DNA of 64,000 bases, taken from contig JAVHZZ010000002.1 in the NCBI GenBank assembly GCA_036250195.1, forward strand, positions 70,174,205 through 70,238,204, written 5' to 3'. How positions within the stretch are numbered: the first letter of the stretch is position 1; each line of letters begins with the position of its first letter. This DNA is from Mixophyes australis (Eukaryota; Chordata; Amphibia; Anura; Limnodynastidae). The translations under genes were made by a program, and so were the position numbers. The notes beneath the pieces are model-generated. The model saw only the letters and a list, made by a program, of their open reading frames with translations. It was not told the origin of the DNA and made no database searches. Below are positions 12,951-23,039 of this stretch, piece after piece.

Positions 12951-12996
12951 AGGGTGGTGAACGTCTTCCTCCTATCCTCGAAATAAGACTGATTTC

Positions 12997-15859
12997 TTGG
13001 TGCCTATCACCATCCATTCTTCCAAGGGTCTGGTCTCCCTCCAGGCCTTTTTGGACTCGGGTTCTGTGGGGAACTTTAATTCCGCATCCCTGGCACCCAA
13101 CCTCCACTTATCTCTGGAACCATTTTCACAACCTCTCCTTCTGATGGCGGTGAATGGAAACCGGGTAGCCAATGGATTTATTTCAAAGACCGCTCATCCT
13201 ATTCAATTACAGTTTGGTCTCCTCCATTTTGAATGGATCTCTTTTCTGGTTCTTCCACAGACCATTAACCCGATAATTTTAGGGTTACCCTTCCTAAGGG
13301 ACCACTCGCCAGGCAGAACCTACTCTCACTACCTTCCTGAGACTCAAGCCGTGACTATTTCTCAGAAAACCTTTGAATTCATCTGGAAGTCTTCCTCACC
13401 CGCTGGTGCAGGATTCTTCTTTGTTAAGAAAAAAGACAGTTCTTTGTATTGATTATAGGCAACTTAATGCCATTAACATGAAGAATAGGTACCCTATACC
13501 TCTCATTTCTGAGTTATTCGACCGAATCAAAGGAGCCACTGTTTTCACCAAATTAGACATCAGAGGGGCCTAAAACTTGATTAGGACCGTAAGGGCGATG
13601 AATGGAAGACTGCTTTTAACACCTGGGATGGCCACTATGGATATCTAGTGATGCCCGTTAGGCTGTGCAATGCCCCAGCGGTCTTCCAGGAGTTCGTTAA
13701 TGGGATTTTCCAAGATCTCATATCTTCCGGTTGTTGTCTACTTAGATGACTTTTTTGATATTCTCCAAAGATTTAGAGTCTCACTGATATCACATCAAGG
13801 AGGTCCTCTCTCGACTCCTCCTCCGCCTCAACCATCTGTATTGCAAACTGGAAAAGTGTGTTTTTGAGGTTCTTTCGGACTCTTTTCTGGGTTATATCGT
13901 GTCTGGTTCCAGTCTATCCATGAATCCAGGGAAAGTCGCCACCATACTCAATTGTCCACTACCTTTGGGCCTTAAGACGATTCAACACTTTATTGGGTTT
14001 GCCAATTATTTTCAGCATTTTATCAAAGATTTCTCTTCTCTTATTTCAAGAATTACTGCTCTCACCCGTAAGGGGGCGTCCAATTCATGGTCTTTCAAGG
14101 TTTTCAGCGTCTTTCAGTCCTTAAAGAGGGCATTCTCCTCTGCCCCAATTTTGCAACAACCTGCTTTGTCTCATCCTTTCTACATTGAAGTTGATGTCTC
14201 CTCTATAAGATCCATTCTTACACAGAAAGGTTCTAAAGGGAAGTTTCATCCCTGTGACTTTTGTTCAAGATTCTCCTCTAGTGAACAAAACTACAGCATT
14301 GGGAATAAGGACTTACTGGCCATTATGATCGCCTTAGAGGAGTGGAGACACTAGTTAGAGGGGGCTGAGCATGCTGTTACTGTTTACACCAACCATAAAA
14401 ATCTCACTTATCTTCAATTAGCTCAATGTTTAAACCCACACCTGGTCCTTGTTTTTTGCCCGTTTTAACCTCATATTAACCTTTAGACCTGGGCTTAAGA
14501 ATATTAGGGCTGACCCTTTCTCCCGTTCTTTTGATGATAACAATGTCCAACCTCATCCTCCCCCCAGAACTATCTTAGAACCTGTGAGTATTGTGGCCCT
14601 CACCAGAACCAATTCCAAAGTTCCTCCCATTGGCCATTAATTCCTTGCTCCGAGGCTACGTCTTAAGACTCTCAAGTGGACCCATCACTCCCTGTTCGCC
14701 GGTCATGCCAGTGGCAAGAAGACCCTCTCACTCATCTCTGGGCATTATTGGTGGCTTTCTATCCAGGCAGATGGTTCTGCTTCTGGAGTCTGTGCCCGAC
14801 ATAAGACACCTAGGCAGTCAGCATCAGGACCTCTGTTTCCACTTGCTATACGTGAGAAAGCATGGACTAGTATTTCTATGGATTTTGTCACCAATCTACC
14901 ATCCAGTCATGGATTTGATACCATCTGGGTGGTAGTGGATAGATTTTGAAAACGGTCTAATTTCATCCCTCTTAAGGGACACCCTTCAGCCTCTGTTCTT
15001 GACAATCTTTTTATCAAGGAGATTTTGTGCCTTCTTTGTTGCCCTCGGGACATAATCTCTGATAGAGCAGTTCAATTTCTTTCCAAGTTTTGTAGACCAT
15101 CCTCAGACCAACGGCCAGACCGAAAGGGTCAACCAAGACGTTTAGCATGTTCTCAGGACTTATTCCTTGAGCAATCAGTCTGAATAGATTTGTTTTCTCT
15201 GTTGGGCAGAATTTGCCCATAATAATCATGTGCATGACTCCACTGTCTCGTCTTCATTCTTTCTCACCTATGGGCTTTACCTTCTCCTCCCTGAACTGTC
15301 TCGGCCTAGTTCTTCTCTCCCGGCTGTGCAGAGTATGATTCAGGATTTCTCACAAATATGGTCTCAGGCTAGATTTAAATTATTGGAATCCTCCCAATGC
15401 TACAAGTCCAGCGCTGATCGTCACTGTAGACTGGTTCCTAGTCTTCAAGTTGGAGACAGAGTGTGGTTGTCCACACGAAATTTGAAAAGTCGAGTTCCTA
15501 CCATGAAGCTTGCTCCTCGTTATATATTGGGCCTTTTCAGATCACACAAATTATGAATCCAGTCATGTTCAGACTTTACCTTCCTCCGTCCCTCAAGATC
15601 CGTAACGTTTTTCCCATTTCTGTTAAAGTCGCTCATCCTAAACAAACTTCTGAAGAGACCTGCTTCCCCGATTCCAATGAATACTGAGCATGGGGAGGAG
15701 TATGAGATGAATTGGATTTTAGATTTCCAGAGGTCGTCACCAATATCTCATCGACTGGAAGGGTTATGGCCCAGAGGTCTTGGGTCGATTTGTGCAAGAG
15801 ATTCATGCTCTTCATTTATTGGCCAAGTTCAAGTAGGAGAGAGACGTTACCTTGACTAA
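12997..15859 (+). pseudogene. pol: Pol pseudogene of gypsy element C (PR-RT-RH-IN-chromodomain)
   Basis: In order: aspartic protease with LDSGSVGNF at about 13050; RT fragments from 13373 ([16 protein letters not shown]) with a degraded YLDD box near 13740; RNase H from about 13960 to 14500 (RH domain ending NIRADPFSRSF); integrase remnants from 14640 to 15250; a GDRVWLST-type motif near 15450-15475; and a chromodomain remnant near 15690-15850. Frameshifts and stops occur throughout: TAA within the LRGAYNL motif near 13571, and TAG at 14353-14355 replacing the Trp of EWRHW. This is an old, dead copy of the same lineage as element B. Confidence 0.85.
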
Positions 15860-15865
15860 GAAGAG

Positions 15866-16176
15866 CATTCTCCTGTTTCTGATTTTGGCTATCTCTCTGG
15901 TATTGACCCAATTCTGCTGACTATCCTTCGTGTGTACACTGCTGCATCCAGGCCTATCCATCAGGTATTCTGTTGCACCATCACCTCTGCCTCACTGGTC
16001 ACCTCTCCAGCCAGCTGATACTGAGGGCCCCGACCTGCACGCCTCTTGCAGCGGATTTCATACTTTCTTGCACGGGTTCCTGGTGAAAACCAGAGGCGCG
16101 TTAAACTCCGTGCCTCAGTACTCAGTAGTGCCAACTGCTGGTAGGTGCCACCATCTTCATCCTCGTGGTTGTGACA
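15866..16176 (+). mobile_element. Truncated 3' LTR of gypsy element C
   Basis: It matches the last 230 bp of the 5' LTR (shared words GGTATTGACCCA, TTCTGCTGACTATCCTTC, CCTCAGTACTCAGTAGTG, ending GTTGTGACA). The U3 and TATA portion is missing. About 70 bp near 15975-16050 has no counterpart in the 5' LTR. Confidence 0.75.
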
Positions 16177-16297
16177 TTTTATTTTTACACTGAAATTTAA
16201 AGTTGATCTAGGAAATGCCCTACCCCAACTATAAATCTAGCATTCCATTTTAAATTTACCCCCCCCCCCTCCAATGCAACACTCAGGCCCATTTTGT

Positions 16298-16506
16298 CAG
16301 TGGCGCACGCAGGGGGGGTTTCTGAGTCTCTAGAAACCCCCCCTGCGCTAACTAAGTGGCCACTGTCCTATACAGCAGCCGCGGCGCTGTCAAAGAAGCA
16401 TCCGTGGCAGTGCTGTATTGTAGCAGCTCTCTCTCTGTTTTTTTTTTTTTGGGTCGGCGTGGAGAAACCCACCCCCCCCCCCCCGACAATCCTCCGTGCG
16501 CCCCTG
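16298..16506. mobile_element. Short TIR element with CAGTGGCGCACGC ends
   Basis: It starts CAGTGGCGCACGCAGG and ends CTCCGTGCGCCCCTG. Its internal words (GCGGCGCTGTCAAAGAAGC) match the element at 7877-8164. It sits in the right half of MITE-1, next to the MITE-2 end. C-runs inside are long and probably length-unstable. Confidence 0.7.
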
Positions 16507-16885
16507 TGTGTGTTCATTCAAATTAGAACTCTATAGCAGAAAGAACGCATGTAGTAGTGCTACTGAGGTTGAAGTGGTATGGTGCTATCATACCAGCGCC
16601 TGTCGCCGTCCTTGTCTTACTACTTGCTTCTCCTCAAGCGCCCACACAAGGATGACTCATTGTATGTAGCCTTTACCATGGCAATATGTCAAGATTAAAA
16701 TCTCATTCATTTTTTTTTTTTTACTTTGGAGAACAACTATTCTCTTATATTTTAAAATAAATTTCAGTTCAGACCTTTCCCTTTTACAATTCTGCACTTC
16801 CAAAAAACACTGCGCCCCCCCCCCCCCTCCCCAAAGCCTCACGTACTAGGCTGCAGCCTAGTCTGCCTATTGGATAATCAGGCCC

Positions 16886-17186
16886 TGAATGTTTCCATAC
16901 CTAGAATGTGGTCTTGGTGAAGCTTACCACCTGGCTAGATTTAAAATTATTATATATCCTTTTACAAACAGGTGCTCAGGCAGATGGCTCTCTTTTTGCA
17001 ATGCATTCTCTAGACACCTTTTACTCTGGCATAAAGTCCAGGCAATACTCACTGTTCACATGATAGATCAGAGACATCCTTCTTGGTCGCAGGCTTATCA
17101 TATTTCTAAAAGGAAGGGCAAATATGCAGCTTCCCCATATACAAGACAATAGTAGCACTTCTCTCCCACATATAATGTTTCAGTCA
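16886..17186. other. Unassigned short stretch
   Basis: No motif or repeat recognised; an 87-codon plus-strand frame has no familiar domain. Confidence 0.4.
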
Positions 17187-17640
17187 TTTAGGGATCTATG
17201 CATCAAGAAGAGGCGGTGCAACTAAATATGCAGCGCTGCATATTGCAGTGATGCATATTTATGCACCGCTTGAATGCTTCATGCCGGGGATACTTTGGGA
17301 GCCCCGGCGAAGTGACGGCTCTCCTGCGACCAAATTTTCCTAGGAGAAACTAACACTGTATCGGATTCTGCGAAGCGTAAGAGGCTTCAGCAGAATCCAA
17401 TAGGAAATAACAGGTAACACCATCCTGAGATGGTGTTACCTGTTTGCGCAATGCAAAGCTTCATGCATTGAGTAATAGTAATCTATGGGGACTGCGATGC
17501 TGCACGGTATTTGCCTAAACGGAGGAGATTTCTGTGAAATCTCCTTTGTTAGGCAGTTCATGCATAATAACTAAACTTAATAGATGCGAAAACAGTAATT
17601 TCCGCATCTTTTAAGTGTCAGGTAAAGAGCTTTCATTAAA
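17187..17640. repeat. Probable TIR element with internal hairpin
   Basis: It begins with GGGATCTATGCATCAAG and ends in a diverged mirrored segment (TTAATAGATGCG). A near-perfect 36-bp inverted repeat (AACAGGTAACACCAT / ATGGTGTTACCTGTT) lies at 17408-17443, and a second one (GGAGATTTCTG / GAAATCTCC) near 17523-17545. Boundaries are approximate because no target duplication was found. Confidence 0.45.
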
Positions 17641-17737
17641 TAAGGACAAAAATCATGGTACCAGCATTACGTAGCTACTCCCCTTTTTAGATGCTGTCCC
17701 AAAATAGAAAATTTTAATTTTGGGTAACATGTATAAT

Positions 17738-18068
17738 GCATACTTGCCTACTTCTGGAAACATTTTTCCGGGAGAGGGGGCGTGTCTGGAGAGTGGGAGG
17801 GGGCGGGGCGAGGCCAATTGCGGCATTTTGGCCCCGCCCCCCAAGGACACGTAATTTCAGTCGCGGGGGCAGGGGCCAAAATGACGCGATTGGCTTGTCC
17901 GCCCCTCCCACCCTCCAAAATGGCATTATTCACCGAGAATCACGTCAAATGACGCGATTCTCTGTGAATTCCGGGATGCGGGAGAAATGCCAGCTCTCGC
18001 GGGAGCCCAGGAGACTGACCCGAATTTCGGGAGTCTCCCGGACTTTCCGGGAGAGTTGGCAAGTATGC
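17738..18068. mobile_element. Short TIR element (331 bp) with 6-bp target duplication
   Basis: The ends GCATACTTGCC and GGCAAGTATGC are exact inverted repeats, followed by further inverted GC-rich sequence (TTTCCGGGAGAG). TATAAT is present on both sides (17732-17737 and 18069-18074). The interior is GC-rich and palindromic around a repeated GAATCACGTCA / TGACGCGATTC word. It has no coding capacity. Confidence 0.8.
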
Positions 18069-18074
18069 TATAAT

Positions 18075-18710
18075 GGCTGCCCCAGTTTTTAACAGGAACC
18101 CCTGCAAAGGAATAAGAATTTTGCAGGATTTCACAGATTGCTGAATCCAAATCAGACTTACAAGGCGACACATGGGACAGAACACATAGTATAGTTTAGG
18201 ACAGGTTAGGGTTCAGGACAGGCAGCATATAAGGCATTAATTGCTGCTTGAGAAGAATCACATGACCATCTTTGATGGACACTCAGGTCCACAGCTCTTT
18301 AAATTACATAAATATTTTAAGACAAAAAAAAAGTCAGAACTAAATTTAAGAAAGTGCTTTTTTAATACATGCTATGCTGTTATTTCTCTGCTTATTTGTT
18401 TAAGATTTTAAAACTTATTGCTAGTCTTTGTTGTGGGCGTTTATTGGAAGCTGATTTAAGTCACTGATCACATGTGTTTTGTAACCATTTCTAATCCGTG
18501 TATAATGGCTGCAAACCAGTGTTGACAGCATAGCTAGTGTGTTTAGTTCAAAGTGTGTTATTAGGATTAATATAGCATAATTCTACTGGCGTTCAACAGG
18601 AGATAAAAAGTAGGAGAACACTCTCCTGACATCACTGCTACAGGAGGGCAAAACCCAACACTCCAGTGAGTCCTGTTACCTTCACCTCAAGCATCTGCTT
18701 TGAACACTCC
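18075..18710. other. Unassigned sequence
   Basis: AT-rich with no recognised feature. Confidence 0.45.
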
Positions 18711-18713
18711 TTA

Positions 18714-19761
18714 GGCTAGGTACACACTGAAGAATTTTCCGACCAATGTGTTATCAACAACGATTTTACTAACGACTGATGGTCCGATCACTTGGGCCAT
18801 TCATGCGTACATACTAGACACATTTTGAACTATTAACGAAAGACCGACTGGCCGGGCAGCGACTTTTAACAGCAATATTGTTAAAAGATTTGGATTTCGT
18901 ACACACTAAAACGACATATGTGGTCCCTGTAGCGATATACCCAAGAAATTTAAATAATGGGCTGAGCATGTTCATTAGAAGGAAACACGTCTTCTTCATT
19001 CATGCTGTAACATATACTTGTTTACAGTGCACGTTCGTTCGCACAGCAGAAAATTCTTTTACTATTATGGATACTGTTGAAGAACAGCAAGCCACTGCTC
19101 TTATGCTACTCGCTATGGCAAGAAGACTGCAAGTACAGACCTGAAGAAGAAGAACAAATCAGTCTTGTTGGACCAAAGAGTGTTTCCAGAGGAGAGACTC
19201 ATTCTTTCATATTCCCCTGCTGCAGGGGAAACGTGACAACAACCCTGATGACTTCAGGAATTTCCTGCGAATGAATGAACCCACATTCCAGGAACAGCTC
19301 CAATAACCCCCCTCATCCAGAAGGAGAATACCTGTTTAAGGAGACCCATATATGCAGAGCAGAGACTGGTTGCTACCCTGATATTTTTGGCCACAGGAAG
19401 GACACTGGCAGATCTCAAATACAGCACAGCAATTTCACCTCAAGCTCTGGGTTTGATAATACTTATGAGTAATTTACATCATAAATTTATATAGACATGA
19501 CCCCAAAGCAGTCGCAGCTCGAGGAACTATCGGCAGTTGGTCATGAATCGATTGGAAATGTATACACATTACATGAGCGTAAGGTGATTGGAAAGATATT
19601 ATTAAACAGTATGACCAACCATATGAACAGACAATCGGCACTTTGGAGTGACTTTCGTCAATCGTGTATTTATACACACTGGGTCAACATCCGAACAAAC
19701 TATCGTATGTCGACTGTTTTGCACGATGGTTGGAAGAAAAAGCTCCAGTGTGTACCTAGCC
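18714..19761 (+). mobile_element. PIF/Harbinger-derived element with partial transposase
   Basis: The left end GGCTAGGTACACACTG is mirrored by CAGTGTGTACCTAGCC at the right end. The flanks are TTA (18711-18713) and TTG (19762-19764), consistent with a 3-bp Harbinger target duplication that has mutated once. Part of a Harbinger transposase is retained inside, but the catalytic region is absent, so this is an internally deleted copy. Confidence 0.8.
19069..19470 (+). pseudogene. Harbinger transposase N-terminal fragment
   Basis: From the ATG at 19069 the sequence reads a short leader. After a frame change it gives a DNPDDFRNFLRMNEPTFQE block at about 19220-19290, and after another frame change an AEQRLVATLIFLATGRTLAD block at about 19357-19420. 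These are the hallmark N-terminal segments of PIF/Harbinger DDE transposases (FRNFLRM, then the AEQRL..LRFLATG helix-turn-helix region). The DDE catalytic core that should follow is missing; the sequence runs straight to the 3' terminal region. A functional product is not possible. Confidence 0.75.
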
Positions 19762-19842
19762 TTGATTTGCTAGCATTGGTGATAAGATTACTTCTGATTT
19801 AATGAGCCACTTGCAAAGCTGGTCTCTCATTTAAATTCTCAG

Positions 19843-20384
19843 TATGTCCAACCTGATGATCTGCTTTTCATGTTTATCCACACCGAACCATCTTCCTCTC
19901 CCCACTCCTCTCCTATCTTTCCTCCCTTGTTCCCCTTTTCCCCATTCTCCAAGCCCGATATGCTTACCTATTTCAACCTACTCTATCACCACTTCAACCC
20001 ACCCTCCTGCCAGTTTGACTGTACTGCCTCCACCTCCTGTTTCCCTCCTGGACTGCTAAACTTTAAGTTCCTTTAGTCTCTATTGTTTCTCACTATCCCC
20101 TGCCTCTAGAATGTAAACACTCGCAGGTAGGGTCCTCTACCCAATGCGTCGCGTACGTCCAGTCTGTCTTCCTTGTTTGTTCCAGTCATGTCTGATGCTG
20201 AATTGTTTCTGTATCTCATGCGATTTGCTCTGTTAATTGCACCATGCATTTATTCTTCTTCTCTGTAACTATGTACTTTTAATGTCTACTGTTTTCATGT
20301 ATGTCATATTTGTGCTACTATGGCAGGTGCTATGGAATCTGTGGTGCCGTAAAATTAAACCATAATAATAATAATAATAATAAG
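19843..20384 (+). mobile_element. L2-type LINE 3' end
   Basis: A pyrimidine-rich 3' UTR is followed by a segment of the L2 3' consensus type (GTAAACACTCGCAGGTAGGG, then TGCTATGGAATCTGTGGTGCCGTAAAATTAAA) and an ATA microsatellite tail at 20364-20384. No ORF2 sequence is left. The plus orientation is shown by the tail at the right end. Confidence 0.6.
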
Positions 20385-20420
20385 AAACACAATTATTATG
20401 GTTGACAATACTGTAGTATT

Positions 20421-21222
20421 TGTTATGTCCGTCTAGTCGCTATTCAATGAAAATTGTCCAATTTGAATAGTGTGGTTCCATCTCACAAAGCGATTTAATT
20501 GCAAAAAATAACAGAGTAACAATTAATAAAATAAGTACAGCCGATTACATACGCAGGCGCTCTGGATCCAGCATACAGTCATTCAATCCTGAAGTCTGTG
20601 GCCAAGAAGACTGTATGCTAGTCACAGAGCTCAGTTTATATACAGTTGGTGTTACATTGAAAACAGTAGAGATGATTTGGCATGTTTCTATTGGTTCAGG
20701 CTTCAGGACAGTCTGATATAATGCAGGACATAGGTCAGTTCAAACAATGCTCTCCAACAGCTGCATACTTATCTTCCCACTGAAAAGCTAGTTCAAACTG
20801 GTCTATTTACATTACACACACAATACCATTCTGATCATTAATTCTCTATCATCCATAACTCGCATATGCAAGGTGCGATCTCTTGGCCGATAGGAACGGA
20901 TCTCTGAGGATAAATAGGGGATTAGAATGATACCAAACATGATATGTTCCCTGTATCTTGAACCCTAGATCTCACTAAAGTGCATTTAACATTATTATAT
21001 TAACTATTAAATCTATTACATTTGAATTTAAATGACTGTGTGTTGGAACTTTATTAAGGTGAACTATTTACATAATGAATGTGTACCTGTACATGTGTGT
21101 GGAAGTGAGGTTAAATACGCCCTTCCACTCCGTAGCATACTATTCGCATATTTTCAGACAAAGCCAACAGTATTGATGCATTTTAATTTGAAACGACTAC
21201 ATCCAATTATTTGACTTCGACA
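20421..21222 (-). mobile_element. 3' LTR of an endogenous retrovirus
   Basis: On the minus strand the LTR begins TGTCGAAG at 21222 and ends CATAACA at 20421. It is immediately preceded on that strand by a purine tract, AAAGGGTGGAGC (21223-21234), the expected polypurine tract. It shares words with the solo LTR at 48034-49000 (GTGCGATCTCTT, AATAGGGGAT, ACAGTAGAGATGA-like). No target duplication was found, because the other end of the provirus is missing. Confidence 0.7.
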
Positions 21223-21264
21223 GCTCCACCCTTTGATAGTGCACAAAACTATCACCTAATTATG

Positions 21265-23019
21265 CTTTAGATTTCAGGATTATAATGCAGTTCTTTGTTA
21301 ATTTTGATACCTGTACTTCTCATCACCATTACAGTTTCATTTATAGTGTTTACCTCAGTAGAACATTTTCCACACTTCAACACAGTAGGAACACATCTGA
21401 CACATAAGCCAATTAATAAGATGACACCAAGTATAAGAATAAGGAGTTTACCTATACTAGAAACCATTTCCTGTACCTACTCCCCTAGACCTGAGAACCA
21501 TTTTGCAGTATTCAGCCACGAGAACCATCCGAGTACAGTGAAGAATTATGATTCTTCTGAAAGTCCCATTTTAATTGTAAGATTTGGTCCATTTTCTGGT
21601 CAATAACTTCTTTTGGGTCGTCAGTATTATTGGTAATGTATGTGCAACATTTGACACCAAATTGGGTGGCCAAAGTCACACAATATCCACCAGTAATAGA
21701 TGTGACATAATTTAACACCAGTCTATGTTGCACTAACTCCTTTTTATAAGCTTGTAGCTCCTTACCCGTATACCTGAAAGTATCATCATACCTCTCTGTG
21801 ATATTGTCTATCAATTTAGCCAGGTCTTGAATATACCTAAAATGTAAAGTTCCCAGAGCCATCCTGGTTGGATCTAATGCAACCATAATTTGGAAACCAT
21901 TGGTTTCACTAACTAACTTTGTAGCTACATGTTCTTCACCAGGAATCCTATTTCTTTTGCCACAATGTTCATACTGTGTGTGTATGTATGATGGTGATGT
22001 AGTTCTATGGATATCAATCGTTTCATCATGTGTAAGGGTCATAACTTCTGGAACCAATTTACCTAGAAAACATAAACCCATGGAACTCGGAGTTAACCAG
22101 GAATAAGCCTTTCTTCCACAAACATAATACACATCATTTGGGAGAACATAAGGTACAGTACAATCATTGATAATATTACATAAAGTTTTGACGAATCTAA
22201 CCATGCCTATCGTCTTCATCTGTTCAAGACAAGTTTCGGCATGGATAACATTTTGACAATAACCTAGAGGAACTTTTCCAATGAATACTCTCCTATGTTT
22301 GTTAATACGTCCTCGTCTATGATGTCCATCACTATTCCTGGTTATTGGTGATCTTGAGAGCCTCCCATCAATACTGGTGTGGCGAGCCATTGTCTGATCA
22401 GACAGGTCAGCTTCCCAATTCTCCAGTCTATTTACATGTGAGATATTTAGAAACAAAGACCGATCTAAGGAGTATTGGCGAAGCTTTAGACTAGGGAACC
22501 TAGTGATATTATACCTCCCATCTATGGACCTCCCTCCCCTTAATTAGAGGACCTCAGTGATGTTTAATGGGAATAGTACTAGTCCTACATTATGTTGTCC
22601 CTGAGCCAGTGAGAGCCCACCCAGCACTCAGTTTGGTTTAAGACCTTACCCACTAGGGAATGATAATCCTCTAGTGGATGCCTGCCAAAATCCAGATTAC
22701 TATTGGACTGGCATCACTGGATGCACTTCTCTTCAACTAGGGAGTCACAGTACTCACACATACAATATTCCTCAGCCAATAGCCCCTCACACTGTCTCCA
22801 AGTTCCAGAGCTAGCAGATCTTTTCATGACCCCTGAATTGAGTTTGACAATGGGCTGTACTGATTGTTCTATCAACCTTTCCTCCAAATCCACTGCATCA
22901 ATATCACTACCAGACCCTCTCTCCGTCATCTGTCCTCCATCACAAAAATAGAATGTCCTAAAAAGAATAAAAATGAGAAAAATCCTGGAACAAGAAAAAT
23001 ATATAAACCGCCACTCCAT
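21265..23019 (-). pseudogene. env: ERV envelope gene (decayed)
   Basis: On the minus strand the gene starts at 23019 with a Met followed by a hydrophobic signal-peptide-like segment. Broken surface-subunit sequence follows, then a long open block (22456-21512) carrying most of the transmembrane subunit. That block has a heptad-rich stretch and the CCTYI/NNT hallmark of class I retroviral Env, with an upstream Cys 10 residues before the CC pair, wider than the usual CX6CC. A frameshift near 21512 and a TAG at 21477-21479 in place of a Trp codon separate it from the membrane-spanning segment (about 25 hydrophobic residues, 21400-21460). Env would mediate receptor binding and fusion; this copy is disrupted in several places. 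Confidence 0.8.
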
Positions 23020-23039
23020 TGCTGGGATAATAATCTGTT

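Larger units (their letters stand above)
11214..16290. mobile_element. TIR element MITE-2, split by gypsy element C
   Basis: The left end GGGCCTGATTCATTAAGG at 11214 is mirrored by ACTCAGGCCC ending at 16290, with ATT on both outer flanks (3-bp target duplication). The internal sequence before 11370 and after 16176 aligns with the intact 320-bp copy at 2726-3045 read on the other strand: the words AGCACACAAATAC and TTTAAAGTTGAT are shared. It therefore carried gypsy C as a later insertion. Confidence 0.7.
10990..16885. mobile_element. TIR element MITE-1, split by nested insertions
   Basis: The left end GGGCCTGATTAAGGATTCAG at 10990 is mirrored by the right end TGGATAATCAGGCCC ending at 16885. 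The left internal part (10990-11213) and the right internal part (16507-16885) match the two halves of the copy at 28467-28831: the word CAGGCTAATACGCAGTAGGTAAA is shared in variant form at about 11050 and 28520, and GCCGTCCTTGTCTT at about 16606 and 28772. The 5.3 kb between them is later insertion. Confidence 0.7.
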
